DNA of 64,000 nt, taken from Calonectria ilicicola (taxonomy: Eukaryota > Ascomycota > Sordariomycetes > Hypocreales > Nectriaceae). Where the stretch lies: contig CP085825.1 of assembly GCA_020809705.1 (NCBI GenBank), positions 3,038,001 through 3,102,000 of the forward strand, read 5' to 3'. Below, piece by piece: positions 11,219-23,375 of the stretch. The notes under the pieces were generated by a model. The model was not told the DNA's origin and ran no database searches. It saw only the letters and a list, made by a program, of their open reading frames with translations. Numbering within the stretch: the stretch's first letter is position 1; each line of letters opens with the position of its first letter. Made by a program: the position numbers and the translations under genes.

Positions 11219-12814
11219 CTAGAATTTCCCCAGGGCCCAGTTGTCGCGACGGCGGAGAAAAGGGGTAGGTGTGATGGCGACGTCGGAGCTTGTAGAGGAA
11301 GCTTCCTGGCCGCCATCAGATATGGGAGTCTCCCGGAACGAGCCACCCGGTATGGACGCCTGCGTCGACTCCGGGTTGCTGTTGATGTGAGTCGTGAGCG
11401 TCTTGACCACGGTTGACGTGGGCAGAGATGGTGACGCCGACTCCTGCTGATTGATGTGGGTGGTCAGTGTGAGAAAGTAAGTCGATGTCGGCTCCGTGGG
11501 CTTGGCGTTAATGTGCGTGGTCAAAGTCAAGACATAGGTCGAGGTGGAGGACGGAGTAGCCTGGGCACCATCTGACGCAGTGACGGAGCGGGTGACCAGG
11601 ACGGTCTTGGTGGTGGTCGAGGTGCTCTCGGGCGTCTGCACAGCAGCGCCGCCAGCAGGGACGGTGACATAGACAGTCGTGACGGAGGCAGACGGGCGCA
11701 CAGTTTCGGTGACTGTGACGGTTGTAACGCCTCCGTCTGAACCTCCGCTGGCGGGCGTGCTGGCAACCGGGGCCGAAGTGGGAGTGGCAGTAGGGGTGCC
11801 GATGGAGCTGCCACTGCCGCCCCCGTTACCGCCGCCGTTCTGTCCGTCCACGTCGACCTGGAAGTTGCTCTTCATCTGGGCCTCGATACCGGCGTTGTAG
11901 ATGTTCTGGTCCTGGATGTAGTCCATGGCGACCTGCTTAGCGCTGAAGGACTGGGCGCTGGTACCGGTGATCTTGATGTCAATTACGCTCGAGTAGCTCT
12001 CGTTCTTGGCAATTGCAGCCATGGTGAAGCCGTTGGGGTCCTTTTCTCCGCGCATAAAGGTGCCGGCCCAGGGGTATTCGCCATTGGTGGTGGCATTGAT
12101 GTCAATGTTGGCCGAGTTCAGGTCAGGCCAGTCCCAGTACCAGTAGATGGTATAGACGGAGCCCTCGGTGAGGTTGTCTGGCAGCTTAATGTCGGACTGG
12201 CACGCGAGTTCCTCGTCGTGCTTGGCGCCCTTGGAAGCCAGATCTTCTGCGCGGGTGGTGCTGATCTCGCCCGCGTTGGTCTGGTAGCACTGGCCGTCGT
12301 CGTAGTTGCGCGTAGCAAGGAGAGTGCCACGGCCATCGCCGCCAGTGCCGTTTGTGTTCCAGAGGAGGTGGACGTCAAAGAGCTTCTCCTCGTCAGCAGG
12401 CTTGCTGGTACCGTAGAAGTAAATGGTTCCTCGGTTCCTGGGCTTGTTGGGCTGGTTCTGTGGCAATGTTGTGTGGCCGTTCTCAAGGTGCATAATGGCA
12501 ACATAGTCGCCCGCTGCGGCCTCGAGCATGGGGTACTCGGGGTTAGCATCGTACTTGTACTTGTTGAGGATCTCGTTGCCTGAGTAGGCAGACTGGCCAG
12601 AGATGGGGAGAATGTTTTGAGGGATGGTGTCGGAGTAAACAGGGTCGGTAGAGTTTCGCGGGACATATCCTCGAGGGTACCCAGTCGCACCAACCATGGT
12701 TCCATTTTTGGCGAGCTTCTTGGCGTATTCAATCCAAGAGTGTCCTGAGACTGTGGGCGCGAAGGATAGGAGACCAGCCACGAGGGCGGTGGTGGAGCAT
12801 GATGAAATCTTCAT
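11219..12814 (-). CDS. Secreted HSW-type (DUF7492-like) protein, possible copper monooxygenase relative
   Basis: One uninterrupted exon of 531 residues. Residues 1-24 form a signal peptide ending ...TVSG, so the mature chain would begin at His25 (HSWIEY). The folded part (about 25-320) has GYPRGYVPR at about 46-53, an AIMHLENGHTT segment with H109 and H114, cysteines C176 and C205 that may pair, and LPDNLTEGSVYTIYWYWDWP at 211-230. Several N-glycosylation sequons are present. A Gly/Ser linker follows. The 340-520 region is Thr/Ser-rich, with three copies of a TST..xTLTTHIN unit at 424-436, 443-455 and 466-478, and the protein ends in a basic RRRDNW segment. I recall this N-terminal family as fungal DUF7492. 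A mature N-terminal His followed by an internal His resembles the histidine brace of lytic polysaccharide monooxygenases, but enzyme activity is inference. No GPI signal is evident. Confidence 0.75.
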   Translation of the reverse strand: MKISSCSTTALVAGLLSFAPTVSGHSWIEYAKKLAKNGTMVGATGYPRGYVPRNSTDPVYSDTIPQNILPISGQSAYSGNEILNKYKYDANPEYPMLEAAAGDYVAIMHLENGHTTLPQNQPNKPRNRGTIYFYGTSKPADEEKLFDVHLLWNTNGTGGDGRGTLLATRNYDDGQCYQTNAGEISTTRAEDLASKGAKHDEELACQSDIKLPDNLTEGSVYTIYWYWDWPDLNSANIDINATTNGEYPWAGTFMRGEKDPNGFTMAAIAKNESYSSVIDIKITGTSAQSFSAKQVAMDYIQDQNIYNAGIEAQMKSNFQVDVDGQNGGGNGGGSGSSIGTPTATPTSAPVASTPASGGSDGGVTTVTVTETVRPSASVTTVYVTVPAGGAAVQTPESTSTTTKTVLVTRSVTASDGAQATPSSTSTYVLTLTTHINAKPTEPTSTYFLTLTTHINQQESASPSLPTSTVVKTLTTHINSNPESTQASIPGGSFRETPISDGGQEASSTSSDVAITPTPFLRRRDNWALGKF

Positions 12815-14190
12815 AATGGCTGAGATGTGATGTTATTGAAGCGTGCTTTAGAAAGATTGTTGAGGGAGAAAAAAAAGAGGAAGAAACAAGAGTCTGAAAA
12901 GAGTCGTGGCAACAAGAATGTTTTAATTCTCAGTTGGATATGAGTGCCGAGGAGGTGTGTTCCACGCGTGAATGAAGGCAGTTTCTTTTATAGGCAAAGA
13001 AAGAAAGACGAGGAAACCTTGTCACCAAGTGAGACGAGGTGATTTGGTCGAATGGATACGTGCACGGGTGGGAGATTGTGTTCTTGTTTTGATGTGCGAA
13101 CACAATGAGTAGGGCTTTTGCCTGGATGCAGCTGCTCGACAGCTGGTGAGGAGTGATGGGGTGCAGCACGACCAGCTGGCAGCGGAACAAGACGCAGGGG
13201 TGGGCAGTGGGTGCTTTGTTCAATAAGTGAACAACGGAAACGTCGATGAAGTTTCCTTTGAAACCTCGTGAAACTTGTTCGTGTTCTTGGTGTTCGGAGT
13301 TGTGTAGTATTGGCCGAGGCGTGTTGAGACGAGGCGCGGGGGGGATCTGAACTCGGCTGTGCGTGATCGGCGAACAAGTGAATACCGGCAACTTGTTTTG
13401 TTTGTGAAGGTTTTTGTATATATGCGCGTGTGCGTGCGTGTGTGAATGTTTTTTTTGTTTTTTTTGCTTGGTCAGTCCTGCTGAGCTCAAAGAGAAATCG
13501 GAAACTCTAAGAAAGAGAAAATAGGACGATGAAGTAAAAAGAAATCAGAAAAAAGAATAGTAGTAGTAGTTGTTGTAGATGTCTACAAAAAAAGATGTAC
13601 CCGAAGTGAAGGTCAAGGAGAAAAAAAACGACACAAAAGGAAAAGAAAAGGAAATTGCTGTGAACCTCTCTAGACCATCTCGATAGTGTCTGTGATTCAC
13701 CGACAAAGCTCGGAGTGACGTGTGAAGTTTTGCCAAGCGTATGCAAGGCTGGTCGAGGCGTGTAGAATGGCCGAGAGAGTGCGACTCAGGAAGCGGACGG
13801 GCCAAGATAAAGCGGGAGGACGAGGCGGGTTGATGAAGCGGATGCACCAGAGGCGGAGGCAATTACTGGACGACAATGACACGACGCAAGCAAGGCAGGC
13901 ACCCGAAATCGAAACACTTGGGGATCCAAGAAGGGGGACTATGCGGGTAGATATCATGGCCCAGAGTGAGCGGCCGGTGGCCTATCGTTGGGCAGCATGG
14001 TGGTGGTCGAGGAAACGGGCCAAGGCATGGGACGAAGTGCAGTTGGACACACTGCAAGACAAGGGGCACTGTTGGACATGGACAAGGGTCTAGGACTCAG
14101 GAACGGGAATAGCATCGCGTGGATAATAGATTAGAGAGCTATTGCTGCGGCTAGTGGGGAGCTTTGGGGGGGGAGCTATGAGCAAGACGC

Positions 14191-14246
14191 CAGAGCACAG
14201 ACAGAGGCGGAGACAGCAACAGAGACAGAGACAGACAAGCAGACAT
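14191..14246. repeat. Imperfect GACAGA-type simple repeat
   Basis: About 56 bases made almost wholly of CAGAGA, GACAGA and GGAGACAG variants on the plus strand. It is a strand-asymmetric purine-rich low-complexity tract in the spacer upstream of the HSW-protein gene. Confidence 0.6.
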
Positions 14247-15682
14247 CCCATCCATCCATACAGCAGCCTCGACAGCTACGGAGCCATGTGTCGTCGCACA
14301 AGGGTCTGGGTTGGAGACGGGAGCATGGCCGTTCATCTGCGAGAGCTGCCAGGGTTCGAGGTTGGCAAGTGTTTCGAACTCGGTTGGTTGTAGCCGCCCA
14401 ACTGGAGAACGGGTGTGCTATTCTCGGCTCCGCCGTCTCGTGTCTCTCGTGCTGTTTAGTTTAGTTCCCTCGTGGCGGCATGGCGACAGTGGAGCTCCGA
14501 GTCCACCTTTTTTTTTTCTTTTTTTTTTTTCTCCGCCTCGACGTCAATTATAGCTTTTCTAGTTTTCAGTTTTCGCACGAGAATGCGAGATTGCGACCGA
14601 GGGGATTGGCCATGGTCGGCTGGTTAGCGCCCTGGGCAAAGACTTGAGACGGGCGGCTAATCCCTTCTAAATTGGGGCTCCGTCGCAAGCGCGCCGCCGT
14701 AGCGGAGGGCCAATTGGCTCTCATGCTCCCCTTCCAAACCCACGCAGGGGCCAGGGTCCAGGATAGGGCTGCTGGGTAGCATTCTGCCTGCGAACCAGGC
14801 TCGCCTCGGCCACTCAAATACGTCTCGCGACTCATTCCCGTCTCATGTTTTTGCTTCGGCCGGCCTGCGACGGCGGCCCTGTGGGTTCGTCTGCCGGCGA
14901 ATGTGGGCCTCGTCCATTCGGGCTTCAGCCCCGGGCCCTCTACGTGCGTCCGGGAGGCTGGTGCCTTTTTGGATGTTGGCTCGGCGTTGAAGTTAATTGA
15001 GAGTTGAGCAGCATCAGCCTCTGCTTGCTATGTTGCGTGCTGTCCTGTCCGTCCCATGACTCCCGCCGCCGCCGCCGCCTCCTCCGCCTCTCTCGCTTGT
15101 CGTTCCACCCAGCCCATGCCGTGGTCCCATACTCAACGGACGATGGGCATTAATCATGTAGCGCCCAGATCGTTTGGCCAGCCGCCTAACCACCACCGTT
15201 CGGAGCGGAGCAGCTTGACAGAGTCATTGGTGGAGGCGGCGGCCGTTGGGCACGAGGCCCGCGACAAGGCAGAAGGGAAAGCGAAGTGGAAAAATGATGC
15301 GAGAAGGTTCCGTTTCGTCCGAGGGATGCGATCAAACAGCAAGTGTTTTGTGCTCTGTGCATTCCTCTCCTGTCGCCCATTTACTCCAAACATTTTCTGC
15401 CAGCCGACGACACGATTTGCAAAACCGCTTCTGTCCCAAAACAACTGATCGGAATGGATGCCCGAGGGGGATGCGACGAGATGGCAGGGTCATGGTATGG
15501 CAAACGAGCAAACAATTTTTTTTTCCCGCCTCGGCCTTTTTTTTTCTTCTTCTCGTTCCTTTCCTATGTTGTCAATTGACTCCAAATCTTGCGTGTCACA
15601 ACGGCATGCAGGCTATTAGTTGGTGTATCAAAGGTGGCGACGTGACGTGGTTGGCGGCCGGCCATGCCACAACAAGGCCATG

Positions 15683-15683
<1 letters not shown>

Positions 15684-15717
<34 letters not shown>
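15684..15717. repeat. (CA)17 microsatellite
   Basis: An uninterrupted run of 17 CA units, preceded by two TGCCAC-like words. It is the longest dinucleotide repeat in the window and is likely to vary in length between strains. Confidence 0.9.
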
Positions 15718-15722
<5 letters not shown>

Positions 15723-16871
15723 AGCACACGGCCCCTTCAAACCTTTACCCCCATCACATCCTCTCGGCCTCATTCTTCGCTTCCATTCAGGAAATGCCCT
15801 CCTAGTTAATAAGCTCCTTGAATGAAATATTCAATACCAATGCCCCTTCAAACCCCCACTCCCAACTCACCCCCTCCCTTCCTCATCACTCACCCCCTCA
15901 TCCCGATCTCCTGGTTTCACATCCCTCCATCGACGCCCACACCCTTTGTTCATCCCCAACAAAGCCCCACGCATCCTCTGACAATCCTCCCCCAAGTAGC
16001 ACAAAGGGAAAACCGTAATTAGCCTCCCATCAGTGGCAATCCGTCCATTCATTGTGTGAGAGATGGTCGCTAGCCAGATGCAAAGACAAAGCACAAGCCA
16101 AACGGCGATATCCCAACGCTGCGCGTCCGCACCCTCCATCTCAGATGCCCATGTCTCAGCCATCAAGGCTTTTTGTCTCCCCCATGTCTTTCCATGGCCC
16201 GTCATTCCTCTACCCTTCCGCCTCTCCCGTGTAAACAACACCCTCCACGGCCCTCGGTAGGTTTCGCCCGTCTCGCTTCCTCATTAAAGTTGTCCAAGGG
16301 TGGGACACCCACTCTCTCTCACTCTCTCTGCATCATGATTCATCAAGCACCGGTGGAGCCCTGTTGAAGAGACATCAGCTTACCTACAGGTGTGTGTGTG
16401 AGAGGTCTCAAATCCAAATAAATCATGGCACCCAAGTCTCCGAGGCGTGCCTAACACCTACTGGCCCTCTTTCATCATGCATGAATTAACCAAGCTGTCC
16501 ACAAGTGGAGGGAAAATCGCAAAGTTATTAAAATTGTAAGATTGTAAAATAAAATAAAATAAAAAGCTCATCTCAATTACTCTGTTCATCCAATTACCAT
16601 ACCAAAGATGCCCTTTCATGTCTATGCTTAATGTGGTCATATTCAAAACCCCAAATATAGAAACACAAGAACCACTGTCATCCAAACGCCATCCTAAGAA
16701 ATACACACCATAGCTCTTCCGAAATCCGTGACGTTGCCGTGTCTTAACTATGCATTACCAGAGCCTCCACGAGCCCCCTCTCCTCCCACCTCTTTTTCTC
16801 TCGTCTCTGCAATCTTTTTCTTTTTCAGTAAAACTACCCCAAGCCATAAAATCCAAATAATTAGGTTGCTA

Positions 16872-19585
16872 TCACCAGCCTCCTGTAGCCACTGTGACTG
16901 GTGCGTGACCATCAATTGTGTCCCCTCGCCGTCGCTTCATCGGCCGGGGGCTTCCATCTCGCTCTGTAGATGCTCCTGCCGCCATTTGCGCCCATTGTGT
17001 TGGTGTCCACATTGTAGGTTGGTCATTGGGTTCAACTTTGGCTGGCTGAGCGCCCCAGTCGGCACCCGCAGATGCACCTGCAGACCAAGCATCAAGCGTC
17101 GGCATATCCCAGCCCTGAAGGCCGGGGTCGCACTCTGAGTTGTCGTAGACAAGGGGGTTCGATAAATCCAGCGCGTTCGTAGATGCCGCCGTAAACGGGT
17201 TGACGGCCGACATGGCCGGCTTGAGATCTGCAAGAGTTGTGGCTCCGTCAAAGTAAGCTGCTGCCGCCGCTTGGCTGTGGGCGGTGCCAGGTTGCGTCTC
17301 GGTGCCCGCTGTGCTGCACGCACCGGGCAAAAAGCCGACGCCCGTCGATTGTGGCATGTCATGACCAAAGCCCGTCGGGTACGACGGGTGCAGGCCGGCT
17401 GTTGGCGGAGGTGTAGCGAGTCCATTCGAAAAAGATTCAAATAAAGTCAGACCGTTGTTTGTCGTGGGTACTGTGGCCACCTGCGGCAAGCTAACGCTAT
17501 TGTCCCATGCAGAGTTGAAAGTCTCACTCATGACTGCTGACATGTGTTGGTTGACCGAGGGCGTTGGCGACATGACAGAATCTCTCGAAACCGACGTGGA
17601 AGGGTAGACGAGTGCCTTCTGCTGGTGGTATCGTGACATCGGATCGTTCACTGTGAGCCATCGCCATGAAGTGCCGGCAGGCTTGAAAACTGGGTTGTAC
17701 TTGTACCATTGGTTTGTTGTGTTGAATCGCCAAAAGATGATAGCCTGTCGAGTCCATCGCGAGGAATCAGGGGCGCATGACCAGAGCTCCTGGTACATGG
17801 CCACCTTGCAGATCATGTCACTTCCGGTGAGTTCCCGTCGAGCCCAAGAAGCAGCGTCTCCATCATCCTCAGATCGCTTTCGCTTGCTGCCACCCCGGTC
17901 GAGATCGTGCTTCTTACGGTCGCCATCGCCATGCTTCGAACGCTTCTCCTTCTTGCGTTGGTGCTCGACATCGGGAAAATTGACAGCTGTGCTCAGGATG
18001 CTGGCCCACTCAACCGCGGGGAAGGGGACGGGAATGTCCTGGCGAGGCCTCTGGTGGCAGTCACAATCGAGCTTAGAGTCGCTGCATCCTCGTCGGTGGA
18101 TTCCTGTTTCGTTGACGTACACGCCGGGTTTGGTGTCCTCGTTGTGGAGCTCCTGAGGGCGGGTGAGTCGGGTCACACACTTCCAGCGGTGGTTCTGGAG
18201 TGTGGGCTGTGTGATGGCCACTTCGACGAAACCAGTAAGCTCGGATCCAGAGGGGAACTTGGCTTGCTCGTGCAACTCGAGCGTCGCACACATCTCCAGA
18301 AGGAGGCACTCTTCGTCTCGCTGGGGCAGGTCGAGCGTCTCGTACATTTCAGGGGCATCCTTTTGCCATCGGCGGGTAACCGTCTTGACACAGGCAGAGG
18401 TCGATCGGTCCAAAGATCGCGTGTACTCGTGAAGTAGCACATCCTTGCCAAGCACGTTAGGGCCATCGTCGCAGTTGGTATACTTATTCAGGTGAGGGAA
18501 CGAGTCCTGGTCCAGCGGGTTGTCGTGGGCATCGTAGGCAATCTCGTCTCGGATCTTTACATTTGGTGATGACACAAAAACGTCGCACGCCTTGGGTCGC
18601 ACAGTAATAAGGGATTGGAGCGCCAGGAGCTGGGAAAAGTACTCATAGTTGGGCTTGACGTCCGGCACTCGACCCTCGGCGAGGGCAGTGAGGACAGGGT
18701 TGGACTTGAATGACTCCTGTTCTTCCTCGTCATAGTAGTCATCCGAGTTGGTCGAGCCGGGTTCCTTCTTCTCCTCGGATGGGAAAAGGAAGTGGACTGT
18801 AGTTACTTTTGTCAGCATTTATTGTGTTGTTTTCGTCAGTTTTTGGTATCTTACAGCAGCGCAAATCTTCAAAGAACTTCTTGACAACCTGCATGTGGCT
18901 AGAAACCTGCTTGCGTCCCATCTGCTCGATGCTATCGTTGCTGTTGTCGATACGGAAGATTTCCTTGCTACCGAGTATAGCAACACAGATGACAAAAATG
19001 TATTCACTAATGAGCATATTACGGCCGTGGAGCTTTCCTCCCATCGAGAACTTTCGTCGGCCCATATGAGGCATCAATAAAACGGCTGTTTTTGTGCTGT
19101 TAGCACATCAAATGATTCCAGCAGCAGCATTAAAGACGGATGAGGCTCTTACAGTCAACAAACGCATCCTCAAGCTCTGGCTTTCTCCAGACACCTCCCT
19201 TATCTTTCTGGGTGTCTTTGTGGGCTTGTCTGTTGCGGTACTGGCGAAACGCTGGCCAGTAGTAGAGAGGATTCACGCCATTTCGAGGCCTCCGCGGGAA
19301 GCGTTGGTTGCGAGGAGTCGGGACGCGGTAGAGGCAGTCGAACGATTGCGAAGGCACCATCGGGGCGGGGATGTTGGACGACATGGAGGGCGAGAGGCCA
19401 ACCGAGTTTGGGTAGCATGAGACCATACCATTGAAGCTGTGTGACTGAGCATTACCGTTTGCCTCGCGAAGTGGCAACCGGCCAGCACCGTATGTGCTGC
19501 TTCTTCTGCTGTCGATGTAGTCTGCTGGAGGCGAATATCTCTGCGATGACAGGACTGGCCGCGGATGGTAGAGTGATGAAGACAT
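16872..19585 (-). CDS. vib-1: NDT80/PhoG-family transcription factor, VIB-1/XprG type
   Basis: Three exons on the minus strand: 19585-19153, 19085-18855 and 18796-16872. Donors are GTAAGA in both introns, and the product is 862 residues. The DNA-binding region starts at about residue 145 with LLMPHMGRRKFSMGGKLHG, continues through a FEDLRCFHFLFPSE junction, and includes ACVKTVTRRW, HRWKCVTRLTRPQEL (about 424-438) and GVYVNETGIHRRGC (446-459). A basic stretch at about 502-529 (KKEKRSK ... GSKRKR) could be a nuclear signal. The C-terminus is Pro/Ser/Thr-rich with a final KRRRGD. In Neurospora, VIB-1 controls heterokaryon incompatibility, protoperithecia and secreted hydrolases; Aspergillus XprG controls extracellular proteases in starvation. 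The start is the ATG at 19585, because the frame upstream offers only a GTG. The first junction (AACAG acceptor, giving Asp-Ser-Val) is the least certain. Confidence 0.9.
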
Positions 19586-20567
19586 GGCAGCAATTGGATG
19601 AAGGCAAGGAATGCCGGCAGAGATGCTCACAAAGAATAAGCTCGAGCCAGCACAAATGCCTTTTGCTGCTCTACGAATGAAGATGATGAGAATGCTGAAA
19701 GGAATTCAAGACGTAGAATGGTGGGATAGATGTATGCTTGGAGAAAGGAGGTCCTGACACTGGAACGAAGAGGTCTTGATGAGAAACGATTAGAGGATAT
19801 AAATCCAAGACCTGGGGGGGAAGAGTCTAGATAGTCTATGGACAGTGTTCGCCGAGGCCAGGGCTGTTCACTGGTCCAGCGAGCGCCCCTCCTCAACCCA
19901 AAATATCAACTTAAGATCCATCCATTCACTCATACATCAGACAAGGAGGGTACAGTGGGGGAGGGTGGGTGGGAGGTCGGAAGGGCGCTCCCACAGCGGG
20001 GAACTCAGCAGGCTTCGACGACGGAGGGATGCCCACACCCAAGGGCCGTGGCGACCAATTGCGACGAATCGAGGAAGCCACCAGCACATGGCAGCTGGAG
20101 CTTTGTGTCGAGTCTCGAGGGCGTTTGGATGCAAGGGAGGACCAGTGCGGGTCCGCATGGGCCAGCCAACATGGTGTGTGCGTGGACTTTTTGTCTCATC
20201 ACCAGAGAGGCGTGTGGCCAGCATGCGCAGCACCTCGCAGATGTGTCGTCAGATGGTGTCAGGTATGTGGACAAGATTGGAATCAGACATATGAGGATTC
20301 CGCAGCCTCCGTATACACACAAAGATGAATTCTTTGACGATAAACCATACCCATAATGGCTCCCTATCGAGCCTCGCCCTCTGCTGAGGGTTTCGGTACT
20401 GCAGTGAATAGTGAATACCATCCATCCCGCGGAATTTGATCGATCCCTTTCCAAGGGGGACCCACCCCGGGGGCGAGGGCACTTCAGCCTTGCCTTCCTT
20501 GGGCTCTCCCACTCTTTGCCGCCGTAGTCATCAGCGCGGGCGCCTAGAGAAAATAGCTTCTCTCGCC
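19586..20567. other. Upstream region of the VIB-1-type gene
   Basis: About 1 kb between the VIB-1-type start codon and the MRD1 stop codon, both genes on the minus strand. It must hold the VIB-1-type promoter and leader as well as the MRD1 3' end. No conserved ORF or RNA gene was recognised. Confidence 0.5.
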
Positions 20568-23375
20568 TCAACCCTCGAGTTCGTCCTCATTGTTGCCAAT
20601 ATTCACCCTAGTTCTCCCTTGTCCAGTCAACTGTTGAAGGGCTACTTTATTGACTTGACCTCCTACTTTCCTCTGCATCTTAGCAATCTCCTCCTCGGCA
20701 TCAACTACTTCTGCCTCTGCAAAGTCGAGAACCAGCTTACGCCCCAAAAGGTGGGTATCCTTCAGGGCGTTTAGTGCATTCTCAGCTTCCCGGGGGGTGA
20801 CAAAGTCTGCAAATGCAAAACCCCTTGCGGTATAGTCAGCCTTCTTGGGGACCCGCACAGATCTGAGCTGCCCGTAGGTGCCGAATAGCGTCCGGATGTC
20901 CTTCTTAGTCGCCTGGAAGGGCAAGTTCTTGATGATGATCTTCGTCCTCTGTCCAGAGGACTTCTTGGCCTTGTCTTCTCTTCGTCGCTCCTCGGCCGCA
21001 TCATGGCCCTTGTGGGACGCCTTGACGCCGAGGGTGTGGCCATCCAGAACATGACTATCCATCGTCTTAAGCGCTGCCTGCGCCTGCTCCTTTGTGCGGA
21101 ACTCCACAAATCCGAAGCCCATGCTCAGTGTTTGGCCAGGCTTCTTGGGGTCCATTTTGGTCTTAACTCTGGCCGAAACAAATCCGTCCAGAGACTCAAA
21201 AGCTTCAGCCAACTTAGTCGTCGTTGTAGCAAAGTTTAAATTTCGGACAAACAGTGATGTCGTCTCTATGTCTTCTTCCGTCTTATCGCCGCGTGACAGC
21301 AGTTCGTTAACACTTAACTTTTGAACCGTCGTCGGCCGATCTTTTAGCGCCACGACCTGATCGATTTGGTCACCTTTGAAAAGATCCCTCGGCGCCTTCT
21401 CCAAAAAGAGAAGGCTGTCTTTGATCCGGCGGTACGCCAACTTTCCAAATGCGGATTTGGCGTGGTTGGGCTGCGCGAAATGGACAATGGCGATTGTTCC
21501 ACTTGGGGGCATGAGGACCCTCAGCACAGGCCCAGACTCCTCAAAGAGCTTCCTGAGTTCATCGATCGTCGTGCCATATGGGAAGTTCTTTACCAATATA
21601 GCAGTGTCGCCCCGCTTATGGGACTTGAAAGCTTCCAAATCAACACCGTTAGCGGCGAAATAGGCTTTCGTCTCTTGTATGACGCTGGTCTCCGCGATAG
21701 CTTGCTTCACGGCAGCGTCAGCGGAGGTTGGGTCAAGCAGCTCAGATTTTGAAACACCAAGGCGTGCCGCGACGGAGGCATTGACGGCGTCTTGGCTCAT
21801 GTACAGAGCATTCCAGTTGAAGGTGCTTGCCGCGGCCTCGGCCTTCTTCTTGATCATGTTCTGCTTCTTCAAGGGGAGCTTTGAGATGGCAAATTCATCC
21901 AAACCGCTGTCTCTCTTTGCACTGGCAGGAATGATGTGGATGATTCGCCCCTGAAACGTTGCCCCGTCCATGGCTTGGAATGCTTCAACCGCTTTGGATG
22001 GGTCCTTGAAGAGGATCAGGGCAAACCCTTTGCTAGTCCCTGAACTATTATTGACGGGCAAATGTACCTGGCATTGTTAGCGGCCATTGACATTAATGAC
22101 TTGAGAAAACAATGTGGAAATTTGAAGCAACAAGTCAGACAATCGAAGCATCTACTAAAATAATCGCCCAGGTTCTCAGCAGTAAATTTCAGCTGTCCCT
22201 ATCTGGGGTTCATCACGTTGCATAGGTTCTAGAAGGAAAAACAATTTTAGGAGATGACATCACATACCTCTTCAAGCTCTCCATACTTCTCGAAGCTCTC
22301 ACGGAGATCATCTTCGGTAGTACTGTAGGAGAGGTTCCGGACGAAAAGCCGAGACGTCCGACGAATTGCATCAAGCGCATCGTCCTTTGCTGGTTCGTTC
22401 GCTGCTTCCTCGGCGGCACCCTCTTCGGACACCACCTCTTCAGCAGACAGGGGGGCCGCAGTGTTCGAATCATCACCATCGCCCCTCTCGATCTGACCAG
22501 TTGCCGCAGGAGCATTGTCTTGCTGAGGAATTCGTTCCAGATCATCGGGATCAACAAGGTCTAACAAGCGATTTGTTCTCGATCGTAGCCAGTCATCATC
22601 CGTTGCCTGGAGCTCTGGTTGTTCCAGATCGGCTTGTTTGGACGCCGAAGTCTCAGCAGTCTCTTCAGCGGCTGGGACTTGGTTCTCATTGGAGGGTGTA
22701 TCTATCTCCATCAACTGCGGTGGTTGAGACGGCAAGGCTTGGGCCATCCCTGGCGGGTCAATCCGGCGTTGCTTCTCCTTTCGAGCTAGTATTTGCTCAT
22801 ATTCGTCATCGCTCTCCTCTTCAGGGGCCGCAGCCGCAGCAACAAGTGGCACGCCACCATCAGGATCAGAGCCAGCCACGCTATCAAGAGCGCCCTCACG
22901 GCCAGGTTTCATGACCTGGAGGAACTCTCGCAGTTTGGGGTCAGACACATCCAGCTCGTCTCGCTTCCGCTTCTTGGTGCTCGACTCCTTCTCAGCTGGA
23001 CGCTCCACAGCCAAGAGCTTGCCGCCTGGCAGCCCATGACTGGAATGAGGTGTGTTCGAGCCTTTTGTCAGACTTGGATCCGAGATCTAGCATTCCCAAG
23101 GTCAGGAGGGTGTCGATCAAGACAAGGTGCGGCGAGTAACTTACGGGCTTTGCTGTTTCCACAGCAATCTTCGACATCCGAATATAAGTCCTGTTAAAGT
23201 ACTTGACGGCCGAGGAGGCATCATCGGAGGTCTTGTAGCCGACATAGCCAATGCGGCGCTTTGGGATCAACTTGACATCGGTGATCTCGCGGCCATTGGA
23301 GGAAAAGTGTTTGCGAAACTCAGCCTCAGTGAGATTGGGCGGAAGCCCTTTGATAAAGATTCTGGAAGACGCCAT
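20568..23375 (-). CDS. MRD1: Multiple RNA-binding domain protein MRD1
   Basis: Three exons on the minus strand: 23375-23145, 23086-22268 and 22067-20568. Donors are GTAAGT and GTATGT, and the product is 849 residues. Five RRMs can be placed: RRM1 at about 3-77 (RIFIKGLPPNL), RRM2 at about 318-400 (RLFVRNLSYSTTEDDLRESF, interrupted by intron 2), RRM3 at 505-576 (AILVKNFPYGTT), RRM4 at 620-701 (SLFVRNLNFATT ... GFGFVEF) and RRM5 at 725-803 (KIIIKNLPFQAT ... GFAFADF). An acidic, Glu/Ala-rich linker of about 150 residues separates RRM1 and RRM2. Five RRMs is the number in yeast Mrd1, an essential small-subunit processome factor that binds pre-18S rRNA and U3 snoRNA in the nucleolus and is needed for A0-A2 cleavages. 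The start at 23375 precedes RRM1 by only a few residues, as in other fungi. Confidence 0.95.

Larger units (their letters stand above)
12815..16871. other. Gene-poor spacer, 4 kb
   Basis: It lies upstream of the HSW-protein gene and downstream of the VIB-1-type gene, both on the minus strand. It holds the probable promoter and leader of the former (12815-13500, with pyrimidine- and purine-rich tracts), a GACAGA-like repeat at 14191-14246, poly-T stretches near 14508-14531, a (CA)17 microsatellite at 15684-15717 and CT-rich text at about 15840-16010. ORFs of up to 187 codons run through the repeats and carry no family motif. No gene was recognised. Confidence 0.6.

Noticed and set aside
15564..15809. 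ORFs with poly-His/Thr or Val/Cys runs
   Set aside because: These are translations of the (CA)17 microsatellite in several frames, not genes.
22366..22914. Plus-strand ORF of 182 codons opposite MRD1
   Set aside because: It is a shadow of the acidic linker of MRD1, which is firmly identified on the other strand.
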